From contig DXCO01000037.1 in the NCBI GenBank assembly GCA_019115945.1, forward strand, positions 1 to 64,000: a stretch of 64,000 nucleotides of DNA. The letters are read 5' to 3'. The position numbers and the translations under genes were made by a program. Shown here piece after piece: positions 25,709 to 34,216 of this stretch (its first letter is position 1; every line of letters begins with the position of its first letter). The notes under the pieces are model-generated. The model made no database searches. It worked only from the letters and a program-made list of their open reading frames with translations, and was not told the DNA's origin. This DNA is from Candidatus Borkfalkia excrementavium (GTDB taxonomy: Bacteria; Bacillota; Clostridia; Christensenellales; Borkfalkiaceae).

Positions 25709-25745
25709 TCGCCTTAATCGAAAAAAAAGAGAGGTTTCAGTGCTT

Positions 25746-26690
25746 ATGAAAAAGATTTTGGCAGCCGTTGTATCGGTTTTGCTCGTCGCGGCGATGGCGG
25801 TTTCTTTTGCCGCTTGCAGTAAGGGCGATCCCGTAAAAGTGATTGATGTATCCTTATCGGGCGAACCTTACGGATATTGCTATGATAAAGAGAATAAAGA
25901 TATCGAAGATGCTATCAATCAGTTGATTTTCGATCTTTGCGGCAGTCAGGAGTTCAATCCGGAAATTGAAGGATCCGGTTCTGATGCAAAAGGCGTATTG
26001 TACGATTACGACGGGGACGGCACCCCGGAAACGGTAACATTCAAAGATCTTTATGAGTATGAAAACGGAAACAATCCTGTTCGAACGGTATCCGCATTGA
26101 CGGAAGTTCCGAACGGAGAAGAAGATAATTGCCTCGTCGTCGCGACGAATGCGGCATTTCCCCCGTTTGAAGACGTGCAGGGGGATAAATTTTCCGGTAT
26201 CGACATGCAGATCGCGCAGATGCTTGCAAACCGCCTCGGTAAAAAACTCGTTATCAGAAATATGGAGTTTGACGTAATCATCAAAGATGTTGAAACGGGA
26301 AAATCGGATATAGGCATGGCGGGATTTACGATCAGCAAAGGCAGGGAAGAACTGGTTACGTTCTCAAACCCTTATTATCGTACCTCTCAGCGTATTGCTG
26401 TCCTGAAATCGGAAACCGCGTTTGATAACTGTAAGACGGAAGCGGATGTCCGTGCGGTTATCGAAGGGATGGGCAAAGTAAAAGGTGGCGCGGCGGACGG
26501 CCAGACGGGATATTACTACCTTGCCGGAAGCGATGATTTCGGCTTTGAAAAATTTGAAAATGTCGAAATTAAAGGATATTCCGAAATTGCACTTGCTGTC
26601 AAAGATCTTTCCAACGGTAAAGTGAAATTTGTCGTTGGCGACAGAGATACGATTAACGACGCCGTAGACAGCATAAACGATACGTTATAA
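25746..26690 (+). CDS. Amino-acid ABC transporter substrate-binding lipoprotein, circularly permuted
   Basis: 314 aa. It has a lipoprotein signal with the lipobox Cys at residue 24. Residues 130-300 are a canonical SBP_bac_3 sequence (LVVATNAAFPPFE ... DIGMAGFTISKGREELVTFSNPYY ... VKFVVGD). However, residues 30-65 (VKVIDVSLSGEPYGYCYDKEN ...) resemble the segment that normally ends this family, and the protein stops where that segment would start. A linker with a DYDGDG stretch joins the two. It acts outside the membrane, delivering a polar amino acid to the permease 14 bp downstream. Start ATG 25746 follows the AGAGAGG region. Confidence 0.85.
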   Translation: MKKILAAVVSVLLVAAMAVSFAACSKGDPVKVIDVSLSGEPYGYCYDKENKDIEDAINQLIFDLCGSQEFNPEIEGSGSDAKGVLYDYDGDGTPETVTFKDLYEYENGNNPVRTVSALTEVPNGEEDNCLVVATNAAFPPFEDVQGDKFSGIDMQIAQMLANRLGKKLVIRNMEFDVIIKDVETGKSDIGMAGFTISKGREELVTFSNPYYRTSQRIAVLKSETAFDNCKTEADVRAVIEGMGKVKGGAADGQTGYYYLAGSDDFGFEKFENVEIKGYSEIALAVKDLSNGKVKFVVGDRDTINDAVDSINDTL

Positions 26691-26704
26691 AAAGGGAATT
26701 TGCT

Positions 26705-27397
26705 ATGCAGGCAATGTGGGATGTGTTTTACGAACAATTCGTAACACTTGGCGGCTATAAAAATGTCTTGGTAGGGCTTCGCAATACGTTGATCATCGCA
26801 ATTGCTGGTCTGATCATCGGCATCATCATCGGAACAATCGTTGCTTGCGTTCAGGTTGCAGGTAAAAGGAGCCAGATAGCGCGGGGATTTGCCGTGATCG
26901 GCGATATTTACACGGGGATTTTCCGCGGAACGCCGATCATTATTCAGTTGCTCGTGTTTCACTATATTATTTTCGCGACTATTGAAATCGATGGGCTGAT
27001 TGAAGCAATTCTCGTATTTGGGCTGAACAGCGGGGCATATGTTTCTGAAATCATGCGCGGCGGTATTTTGTCCGTCGATATCGGGCAGACGGAAGCGGGC
27101 AGAACGTTGGGGCTTTCCTATACGGCTACGATAATACGGATTGTGTTCCCGCAGGCTATTAAAAATGTAATACCGACGCTGGGTAACGAATTTATTGCGC
27201 TTACAAAAGATACCTCTGTTGCGGGTTATGTCGCAACAATGGATTTGACGCGCGCATTCCGCTTGATCGCAACGGCAAATTATGAGTTTACGATACCGTA
27301 TCTCATGCTTGCGGTTGTATACCTTGTGCTGATTATTATTTTTACGGTCATTGTTCGCCTTGTGGAAAGGAGGATGAGAAAGAGTGAAAAACGCTGA
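26705..27397 (+). CDS. Amino-acid ABC transporter permease (HisM/GlnP type)
   Basis: 230 aa. An integral membrane protein with five to six hydrophobic segments and the EAA-loop region ([25 protein letters not shown]) that contacts the ATPase. It belongs to the polar amino-acid permease family (TIGR01726-like N-terminus GLRNTLIIA). It overlaps the ATPase gene by 14 bp. Codon use in this gene and the binding-protein gene is more AT-rich than in the following ATPase gene. Confidence 0.93.
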   Translation: MQAMWDVFYEQFVTLGGYKNVLVGLRNTLIIAIAGLIIGIIIGTIVACVQVAGKRSQIARGFAVIGDIYTGIFRGTPIIIQLLVFHYIIFATIEIDGLIEAILVFGLNSGAYVSEIMRGGILSVDIGQTEAGRTLGLSYTATIIRIVFPQAIKNVIPTLGNEFIALTKDTSVAGYVATMDLTRAFRLIATANYEFTIPYLMLAVVYLVLIIIFTVIVRLVERRMRKSEKR

Positions 27398-28289
27398 AAA
27401 GGCCTCCAAATTTGCCAAGACGGAAAAAACGCCCGTAGAACCTTACGATCCCGCGGCGATGCTCGAAGTGCAGCATCTGACCAAAAAATTCGGAGACCTT
27501 ACCGTGCTCGACGACATCAGCGAAAAGATCGTGCAGGGAGAAAAGGTCGCCGTGATCGGCCCTTCGGGAAGCGGAAAGAGCACGTTTCTGCGTTGTCTTA
27601 ACGTGCTTGAAGACCCTACCGACGGCTACGTATTTTTTGAGGGGAGCAATCTTTGCGACCTGAAAGTGGACATCAATCTTCTGCGCCGCAGGATGGGCAT
27701 GGTTTTCCAGCAATTCAACCTGTTCAACAATATGAACGTGCTGAAAAACATCACGCTTGCCCCCGTGCACGTCGGATTGCAGGATTTAAGAAAGGCAAAG
27801 ACGAAAAATCTGTTTATCCGTATCGCCAATCTTTTCCGCGGAGAGGGGAAGAAAAAACCTCTTATTCCCATAGAAAAGAGCGCAAAAGAGATCAAAGAGG
27901 AAGCGAAGGAAAACGCGATGCGCCTGTTGGAACGCATCGGGCTTGCGGATAAAGCGAACGTATATCCGTCCACGCTTTCGGGCGGACAGCGCCAGCGCAT
28001 CGCGATCGTGCGCGCGCTTGCGATGAATCCGAAAGTCATGCTGTTCGACGAACCTACGAGCGCGCTCGACCCCGAAATGGTGGGCGAAGTGCTCGAACTG
28101 ATCAAAGAACTTGCCGACGAGGGGATGACGATGATCATCGTCACGCACGAAATGGGATTTGCCCGCGAGGTCGCCACCCGCGTCATGTTCATGGACGGCG
28201 GCAAGATCGTCGAGCAGGGCCCGCCCTCCGAAATTTTCGGAAACCCGAAAAACGACAGGCTCAAAGATTTTCTTTCCAAGGTATTATAA
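27384..28289 (+). CDS. Amino-acid ABC transporter ATP-binding protein with an insertion
   Basis: 301 aa. It energises the transporter. Walker A (GPSGSGKST) is at 59-67, the Q-loop at 109-110, signature LSGGQ at 198-202, Walker B VMLFDEP at 218-224, and the switch His in VTHEMGF. It is about 55 residues longer than GlnQ-type ATPases: a 27-residue N-terminal extension and a basic insertion of about 35 residues at 136-175 in the helical subdomain ([20 protein letters not shown]). The insertion role is unknown; it may contact a regulator or the permease. Confidence 0.93.
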   Translation: MKNAEKASKFAKTEKTPVEPYDPAAMLEVQHLTKKFGDLTVLDDISEKIVQGEKVAVIGPSGSGKSTFLRCLNVLEDPTDGYVFFEGSNLCDLKVDINLLRRRMGMVFQQFNLFNNMNVLKNITLAPVHVGLQDLRKAKTKNLFIRIANLFRGEGKKKPLIPIEKSAKEIKEEAKENAMRLLERIGLADKANVYPSTLSGGQRQRIAIVRALAMNPKVMLFDEPTSALDPEMVGEVLELIKELADEGMTMIIVTHEMGFAREVATRVMFMDGGKIVEQGPPSEIFGNPKNDRLKDFLSKVL

Positions 28290-28305
28290 AATCGGTTTCG
28301 TTTCA

Positions 28306-28344
28306 ATAAAAACCCCGAGAGAAATTTTCTCTCGGGGTTTTTAT
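28306..28344 (+). terminator. Terminator of the amino-acid ABC operon
   Basis: A perfect stem AACCCCGAGAGAAA/TTTCTCTCGGGGTT, with flanking AT-rich arms, followed by T residues. Confidence 0.92.
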
Positions 28345-28363
28345 TGAAATGCTGTTTTTTTAC

Positions 28364-28394
28364 TTGACGATTTTTCTCGGGGGGGGGGTATAAT
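28364..28394 (+). promoter_or_regulatory. Poly(G)-spacer promoter 1
   Basis: TTGACG (28364-28369) and a perfect TATAAT (28389-28394) are 19 bp apart. The spacer ends in ten consecutive G residues (28379-28388) touching the -10 box. Length change of the G-run would move the spacer toward or away from the optimal 17 bp. It points into the 3' end of the minus-strand AraC gene, so the transcript would be antisense to it or read on toward the GH36 gene. Confidence 0.65.
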
Positions 28395-28493
28395 AGGAGG
28401 TGGGTTTTTGTTTCCGCCGCCCCGTTTTATCGTCCGCCGGCAGTTCGGATCAATCAGAAAAGACGGCCGCGCGGCATGCGTTTTTGTTCGTTT

Positions 28494-29444
28494 TCAATTT
28501 TTGATTTTGTCGATATTCGGAAAGGTTTTTGCCAGGTCGAACGGATCAAAATTATAAAAAGAAGTTTTTTCGATCCCCAATTTTTTATAATCGGAAGGAG
28601 AACATCCGTGCTCGGCGCGGAAGTGTTTATACAGGTTGTTTTCCGTACGGAAACCTGTCAGGTTTGCGATCTCGCTGATGGGCAGCCGCGTCGTTGCGAG
28701 CAGATATTCCGTTTGTTTCAGGCGGTAATAGTTGACGATCTTCATGACCGTCATGCCCGTCGCGTTCCGGAAAAGTTTCTGCGTGTAAGACGGGGTGATC
28801 CCGATAAATCGTGCGATATCCTCCACCTCGATGTCTTCCGCATAATGCGAGCCGATATATTCCATTCCGTGATTTATGTAACTGTTCGTCGAAATTTTCA
28901 AATGGTTCGTTCTGCATTTGCAGAGAGAAATAAAAAGTTGTTTGATGGAAATTTCATAATCCATTTCAAAAAATTCGTTTTCCATCCCTTTTTTTCGCGC
29001 GTCAAGAATGTTCAGAAGATAGGTCAGCGTCTGGCGCACGTTGTTCGTGTCCGAAAAAATCATGACGGAATTTTCCGACGACATGATGTGTTTCAGCGAA
29101 GGATAACAGGAAAATTCCGGATTGCCGACGATATAATCGTCCACGGGCAGATTTTCGTTGGGCGTGGCAAGTTCAAGGACCAAAAGTTCTATGTCGTCCG
29201 ATTTTGCCACCAGCCTGTGAAATTTGTTTTTTCTGATCAGCGCGAACTGATTCGGGACGAGGGAAAAGATCCCTCCGTCTTTTTCCGTAATATCCATTTT
29301 GCCCGATACCAGATAGGCTATTTCTATGTTCGCATGCATATGATAGTTCATGGTAAAGGATCTGTTATAAAATATTTTGATATAACTTTTCGGAATGACC
29401 ACCGAACTGAATTCTGTCCATTTCCCGTTAAAAAATGTACTCAT
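28494..29444 (-). CDS. AraC-family transcriptional regulator (module A)
   Basis: 316 aa. An N-terminal cupin-like sensor (MNYHMHANIEIAYLVSGKMDI) is followed by a C-terminal double helix-turn-helix (EDIEVEDIARFIGITPSYTQKLFRNATG and LPISEIANLTGFRTENNLYKHFRAEHGCSPSDYK). It is divergent from the GH36 gene, which it probably controls in response to a sugar. The track start at 29459 lies in the -10 box; ATG 29444 is used instead. That ATG coincides with the expected transcription start, so the mRNA may be leaderless. Confidence 0.88.
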   Translation of the reverse strand: MSTFFNGKWTEFSSVVIPKSYIKIFYNRSFTMNYHMHANIEIAYLVSGKMDITEKDGGIFSLVPNQFALIRKNKFHRLVAKSDDIELLVLELATPNENLPVDDYIVGNPEFSCYPSLKHIMSSENSVMIFSDTNNVRQTLTYLLNILDARKKGMENEFFEMDYEISIKQLFISLCKCRTNHLKISTNSYINHGMEYIGSHYAEDIEVEDIARFIGITPSYTQKLFRNATGMTVMKIVNYYRLKQTEYLLATTRLPISEIANLTGFRTENNLYKHFRAEHGCSPSDYKKLGIEKTSFYNFDPFDLAKTFPNIDKIKN

Positions 29445-29450
29445 GATTTT

Positions 29451-29479
29451 ATTATACATGCAGATTTCTTATTTGTCAA
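29451..29479 (-). promoter_or_regulatory. Consensus promoter of the module A AraC gene
   Basis: On the minus strand, perfect TTGACA (29479-29474), a 17-bp spacer and perfect TATAAT (29456-29451). The start codon is six bases downstream of the -10 box. Confidence 0.9.
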
Positions 29480-29491
29480 TACACCTTTGTT

Positions 29492-29523
29492 CACTATTGG
29501 AACGATTTATGATTCCAATAGTG
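29492..29523. promoter_or_regulatory. Inverted-repeat operator in the AraC/GH36 divergent region
   Basis: CACTATTGGAA (29492-29502) and TTCCAATAGTG (29513-29523) form a perfect 11-bp inverted repeat with a 10-bp gap, so the half-site centres are two helical turns apart. It sits between the divergent promoters. Confidence 0.7.
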
Positions 29524-29544
29524 ATTTTAATCTCTTTGACCATA

Positions 29545-29573
29545 TTGATTCGGCGCAAAAAGTGTGGTATAAA
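29545..29573 (+). promoter_or_regulatory. Promoter of module A (GH36 operon)
   Basis: TTGATT (29545-29550), a 17-bp spacer and TATAAA (29568-29573). Confidence 0.65.
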
Positions 29574-29603
29574 TGAAATAAGAAAACGCGGGGCCGCCAA
29601 GAT

Positions 29604-31661
29604 ATGGAATTGAATTTTGAATATGAAAACGTTAAACTCGATTTTGAAATAACACAGGACAGGATCGTACGAAAGCCGAGGCAGGATTTTGTCTGTGCGG
29701 ATACAGAACGGGCGCAGTCCCTTGCAGAGATCTGCGAAGTTCAGATCCGGGGAAGGATGACGCGCGGGCATATGGGGGCACGGCATCTGCAAAGTTCCGA
29801 AAGCGGCCGTTTCCGTTACGTTGCGCATGCGATCGAAAAGGGGGAGCGCGGCGCGCTTCTCACCATCACGCAGAGGAGCGATCTTGCCGAACTGAGATCT
29901 TTCTTTTTCGTGCCGAAGGGAACGGGCACTCTCAGAACGTGGCACGAAATCGAAAATATCGGCGCGCAGCCGTTTACTCTGGAATACATAGGCACGTACG
30001 GCGAATTGATGATGACCGAGCCGAAAACGTTCGGCGAGACGGAATTCTGGCTTCCCACCAACGGTTCGTATTGCGAATGCCAGTGGAGCAGGGCGCCTCT
30101 ATCCGTCTACGGCGTATTCGGCGGACACAATATGAAGAGCCAGAAAAAACTGTGCATATCGAATACGGGCGCATGGTCTACAAAGACGTATCTGCCGATG
30201 GGGGCCGTCAAAGACAGAAATGGCGCTTTTACGATGTGGCAGATCGAGGCGAACGGCAGTTGGTCTTACGAATTGAGCGATCTGTACGATTCTCTGACGC
30301 TGCATCTGAACGGCCCGACGTTCGAAGAGCATAACTGGCAGAAAACTTTGAAGCCGGGCGAACGGTTCGAGACGGTAAAGGCCGCCGTCACGCGCGGCAG
30401 AAGTTTCAACGAAGCGGCAGCCAACATGACCGCGTACCGCAGGGCGATCGTTGTAAATAACAGGCTCGCCGCCCCCGTGGTGTTCAATGAATACATGTAT
30501 GCGTCGTGGAATACCCCTTCGGAAAAAACGGCCTACGCGCTGGCGCCCGTAGCAAAGCGGTTCGGGGCGGATTATTACGTGATCGATTGCGGTTGGCACG
30601 ACGAAGAGCCCGATCCTTTTTACTATCTGGGGAGATGGGAAGAATCTGCTTCCCGTTATCCGGGCGGGCTGAAAAAAACGCTGGACTTTATCAGGGCACA
30701 GGGCCTTGTTCCGGGGCTTTGGATGGAACCGGAGGCCGTGGGAGCCAAGGGAGACGCGGCAAAACTGTATGAAGAGGACGCCTATTTCAGCCGCGGCGGT
30801 GCCGTGCTCGGCATTTCCGAACGGTATCAGTTGGATTTCAGGAATGAAAAGGTTTTTTCCCGTTTGGAAAAGATCGTCGGAAAACTTGTCGAAGATTACG
30901 GCGTCGGATATCTGAAACTCGATTACAACATCGAACCCGGCGTCGGCACCGACCGCAACGCGGAAAGTTGCGGCGACGGCCTTCTGGAACACAACAGGGC
31001 GTATCTTCGCTGGGTTTGCCGCCTGAGAGAAAAATATCCGTCTCTCGTGATCGAAAACTGCGCGTCGGGCGGCAACCGGATGGATTATCTCACGCTTGCG
31101 AACTGCGATCTGCAGAGTACGTCCGATCAGATCGATTACCGCGTCTATCCATATATCGCGGCAAACATGTTTTCCGTTCTGCTTCCCGAACAGGCGGCCG
31201 TCTGGGCGTATCCCGCGTCGCATGTGGATGAATCGCAGCCCGACCGCGAATGCGTGATCATGAACATGATCAACGGCCTTGCCGGCAGGATGCACCTAGC
31301 AAGCAGGCTCAACCTGCTCAACGAAGAGAACGGAGCGCTTGTGCGAGAGGCGTGCGAATTTTCCCATGAGATCGACGGTTTCAGAAAAAGAGCCTTGCCG
31401 TGGTTTCATAAAGATCTGCCCGCCGAAATGGACGCGGGGCAGGTCGTATTCGGAATGAGAGAGGGAGGCCGCCTGCTCGTTTTTGCCTACCGCATGCACG
31501 GAGAAGAGAAGATTTGCATAGACGCCGGAAGAGAGATCGGCAGCGCCGCCGTCGTTTATCCGAAAGACTCGCAGATCGGGCTGTCCGTAAACGGCGGCAC
31601 GCTATCCATGAAATTCCCGCAGCCATATATGGCGCGCGTGATAGAAATCAGATTCAAATAA
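29604..31661 (+). CDS. Alpha-galactosidase, GH36 family
   Basis: 685 aa. It is predicted to release terminal alpha-galactose (for example from raffinose-type or alpha-Gal-capped glycans). The N-terminal beta-sandwich is followed by the TIM barrel with YLKLDYN, nucleophile D440, and IENCASGGNRMD then TSDQID with acid/base D508, as in GH36. There is no signal peptide, so it works inside on imported oligosaccharides. The ribosome site is weak. It is the first gene of module A, 12 bp ahead of the binding-protein gene. Confidence 0.88.
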   Translation: MELNFEYENVKLDFEITQDRIVRKPRQDFVCADTERAQSLAEICEVQIRGRMTRGHMGARHLQSSESGRFRYVAHAIEKGERGALLTITQRSDLAELRSFFFVPKGTGTLRTWHEIENIGAQPFTLEYIGTYGELMMTEPKTFGETEFWLPTNGSYCECQWSRAPLSVYGVFGGHNMKSQKKLCISNTGAWSTKTYLPMGAVKDRNGAFTMWQIEANGSWSYELSDLYDSLTLHLNGPTFEEHNWQKTLKPGERFETVKAAVTRGRSFNEAAANMTAYRRAIVVNNRLAAPVVFNEYMYASWNTPSEKTAYALAPVAKRFGADYYVIDCGWHDEEPDPFYYLGRWEESASRYPGGLKKTLDFIRAQGLVPGLWMEPEAVGAKGDAAKLYEEDAYFSRGGAVLGISERYQLDFRNEKVFSRLEKIVGKLVEDYGVGYLKLDYNIEPGVGTDRNAESCGDGLLEHNRAYLRWVCRLREKYPSLVIENCASGGNRMDYLTLANCDLQSTSDQIDYRVYPYIAANMFSVLLPEQAAVWAYPASHVDESQPDRECVIMNMINGLAGRMHLASRLNLLNEENGALVREACEFSHEIDGFRKRALPWFHKDLPAEMDAGQVVFGMREGGRLLVFAYRMHGEEKICIDAGREIGSAAVVYPKDSQIGLSVNGGTLSMKFPQPYMARVIEIRFK

Positions 31662-31673
31662 GGGAGGTTTCCA

Positions 31674-33296
31674 ATGAAAAAACTTTTAGGCTTGTTTCTT
31701 TCGGCGATCCTGTGCCTCGGCAGTATCGGGTTTGTCGGCTGTGCGCAGAAAAGCAGCAGCAGCGGCGTCATCATCGACCCGACGAAAGAAGTCATCAACA
31801 TTTCTCTGTTCAGCGCCGGATTCGGTACACAGTGGCTGACGGATCTTCTGAACGATTACAATGCGACGCTGACGGGGAAATATCAGTTCAACCGTATTGC
31901 GGAAAATACCGACAGTATCGATACGATCACCGATCAGATCAACGCAGGGATCCGCAAAGCGGACATCTATTTCAACGATACGTCCGATTTTCAGCGCCTG
32001 ATGCGCATAGACGGGATGCTGTTGGATCTCACCTCTGTCTGGGAGGCGAAACCGGACGGAACGGAAACGACCGTCAGGGACAAAATTCTCGACAGCGAGA
32101 CATTCGAACAGGCATATACATATGACGGAAAGATCTACGGTATTCCTTTTTCGCAGGGGCTGAGCGGCATCATTTACGATCATGACCTTTTTGAAGACGC
32201 GAACCTTTTGGCCAAGGATTCTTCTACCGAAAACGGGCTGACAAAGGGTACGGACGGGATCGAAGGTACTTTCGACGACGGCCTTCCCGAAACGATGGAT
32301 GAATTTATCGAACTGTGCGACACGATCAAGGGAAGAAATTATTGGCCCTTCTTATATACCGATACGGTCGGCGGCGGCATCACCACGCCGGTCATGGAGA
32401 TCATCGTAGGCATGTACGAGGGGTTGGAGAGTTATACGGCCACGATCACTTACGACGGCACGTATACTTCGCCGTCGACGGGGGTGAAGACGCAGATCAT
32501 ACCCTCCGAAGGATATAAGGCGTATCAGATCGGGGAAGGGAGAGTCAAAGCCGTTGAATTCCTGAACGACGTCCTGTTGAATGAAAATTATTACGATTCC
32601 TCGCTGCAGGGGATCAACCACACCGCATCGGAAGAATATTTTCTGTACAGCCACAGCGCGGGCCGCACGCGCGTTGCCATGACACTCAACGGCTGCTGGT
32701 GGGAGAACGAAGCGCGCGACGCGTTCGCGACGGATGCCCGCCGCAACGGTGCGAAGTGGGGATACGGAAAGAGAGATTTCCGCTTTATGCCCATCCCTCA
32801 GATCGAGGGGCAGAGCGAGACCATGAACGGAAAATATGTTTTTTCCACCAATGCGGACGGTTCCGTTTTTGCGCTGCGTTCCTCCGATGAGGAGAAAAAC
32901 CAGGCGATCATTGACTTTTTGACCTATTTCGCTTCCGACGAAGGGCTTTCCTATTTCGCCAGAGAAACGGGGTCGATGCCCGCTTATAAATTTACGCTCG
33001 CCACGGACGATTACAATAATATGACTCCGTTCAGCAGAAATCAGTACGACATTCTCATGAATGCAAACACCGTCATCCTGCGTCCGAACCTGATCGAGCA
33101 ACTTACGCCCATCAACTACCTGACGACCAACGCGCCTACCAGATGGTCCGTCGTGATCAACGGCTTCGAATACGAACTCGCGTACGACGCGATCGTGCGT
33201 ACGTCCGCTTCGCAGTATCTCTCCGCGCTGACCTCGAAGTACGATGCCGACTCCTGGCAGGAAATTTACAGTCAGGTGGAGGATATCCTGCAATGA
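31674..33296 (+). CDS. Carbohydrate ABC transporter substrate-binding lipoprotein (module A)
   Basis: 540 aa. Lipoprotein signal with lipobox GFVGC, Cys23, then a Ser-rich linker. It belongs to the large family 1 extracellular binding proteins for oligosaccharides (SBP_bac_1/8-like), with SLFSAGFGTQWLTDLL at the mature N-terminus. Segments such as GIIYDHDLFEDA, DDGLPETMDEFIELCD and the tryptophan-rich CWWENEARD recur in the module B protein at 49422, so the two are paralogues. Sugar identity is unknown. The ribosome site is GGGAGGTTTCCA. It overlaps the permease by 4 bp. Confidence 0.9.
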   Translation: MKKLLGLFLSAILCLGSIGFVGCAQKSSSSGVIIDPTKEVINISLFSAGFGTQWLTDLLNDYNATLTGKYQFNRIAENTDSIDTITDQINAGIRKADIYFNDTSDFQRLMRIDGMLLDLTSVWEAKPDGTETTVRDKILDSETFEQAYTYDGKIYGIPFSQGLSGIIYDHDLFEDANLLAKDSSTENGLTKGTDGIEGTFDDGLPETMDEFIELCDTIKGRNYWPFLYTDTVGGGITTPVMEIIVGMYEGLESYTATITYDGTYTSPSTGVKTQIIPSEGYKAYQIGEGRVKAVEFLNDVLLNENYYDSSLQGINHTASEEYFLYSHSAGRTRVAMTLNGCWWENEARDAFATDARRNGAKWGYGKRDFRFMPIPQIEGQSETMNGKYVFSTNADGSVFALRSSDEEKNQAIIDFLTYFASDEGLSYFARETGSMPAYKFTLATDDYNNMTPFSRNQYDILMNANTVILRPNLIEQLTPINYLTTNAPTRWSVVINGFEYELAYDAIVRTSASQYLSALTSKYDADSWQEIYSQVEDILQ

Positions 33297-34216
33297 AAAA
33301 GCAAGGCGGTAAAGTGCTCGGGGCAACTGCCGCGCGCTGGAAAGAGAGGGGGTTTATCGGCGTCGTATTGGCCTATCCGCTGTTGCTGTTCATCGTTTTT
33401 TATGTCGTCGTGAACTTCAATTCCTTTTTGCTCGCGTTTCAGAAAGTGGATGTCAATTACAATCAGGTCTTCAACGGGGTCGATAATTTCAAACAGGTCT
33501 TTTCCGATCTCGTTTCGAAAGACAACCGCATGCTGTCTACGGCATTTATCAATTCTTTTCTGATGTTCATATTCGTTACGGGGATCGGCATGCCGTTCAA
33601 TCTGCTGTTCGGCTATATGATCTACCGCAAATGGAGGGGTACGGGCGCTTTTCGCCTGATCGTCATGCTGCCTAGCATCATTTCCGGCATGCTGATGGCG
33701 CTGATGTTCCAGAAACTGATGTACGCGCTTCCTTCCATGCTGAAAACGATCGGGGTGAATTTCCCGAGCATGATGACGGATCCGGATTACGTTTTCGGAA
33801 TGACGGTGTTTTATTCTCTTTGGACGGGCTTCGGCACCGCGGTGATCATGTACCCGAATATCATGGGCACCATCGACAACGAGATCATCGAAGCGGGCAG
33901 GATAGACGGCTGCAATTCTTTGCAGGAACTGTGGCATATCATCATCCCTCTGATATTCCCGACGATCGCCACGTTTATGGTGACGGGCGTTGCGGGGATC
34001 TTCGGGAACATGGGCCCCAATTATACTTTCTGGGATACGAGCGCGCCGCCCGAAGCGACCAACATCGGGTATCTCATTTACGCTCGGGTGCTCAAAAGCG
34101 GGGCGGCGGAATACGGATATACATCCGCTTTGGGCTTTATCTGTACGCTGATCGCTTTCCCCATCACCCTGTTGGTCAAATATATTTTCGATAAGGCGGA
34201 TCCTGTCAATGACTGA
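33293..34216 (+). CDS. Carbohydrate ABC transporter permease, MalF/UgpA type (module A)
   Basis: 307 aa. About six transmembrane segments, an N-terminal cytoplasmic basic region and the EAA motif (EAGRIDGCNSLQELWHIIIPLIFP) that docks the ATPase. Start ATG 33293 overlaps the binding-protein stop by four bases; the track start at 33143 is an upstream extension. It pairs with the next permease as a heterodimer. No ATPase gene is found in the region. Confidence 0.92.
   Translation: MKKQGGKVLGATAARWKERGFIGVVLAYPLLLFIVFYVVVNFNSFLLAFQKVDVNYNQVFNGVDNFKQVFSDLVSKDNRMLSTAFINSFLMFIFVTGIGMPFNLLFGYMIYRKWRGTGAFRLIVMLPSIISGMLMALMFQKLMYALPSMLKTIGVNFPSMMTDPDYVFGMTVFYSLWTGFGTAVIMYPNIMGTIDNEIIEAGRIDGCNSLQELWHIIIPLIFPTIATFMVTGVAGIFGNMGPNYTFWDTSAPPEATNIGYLIYARVLKSGAAEYGYTSALGFICTLIAFPITLLVKYIFDKADPVND

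Noticed and set aside
28395-28410. AGGAGGTG next to TATAAT as a ribosome site for a TTG start at 28408
   Set aside because: Transcription from this promoter would begin after the AGGAGG, so it cannot be in the mRNA; no other promoter would place it there.
28476-29576. 366-codon plus-strand frame opposite the AraC gene
   Set aside because: It is the antisense shadow of a well-supported AraC regulator, has no ribosome site and no recognisable family. Transcription from the poly(G) promoter may cross it, but translation is not supported.
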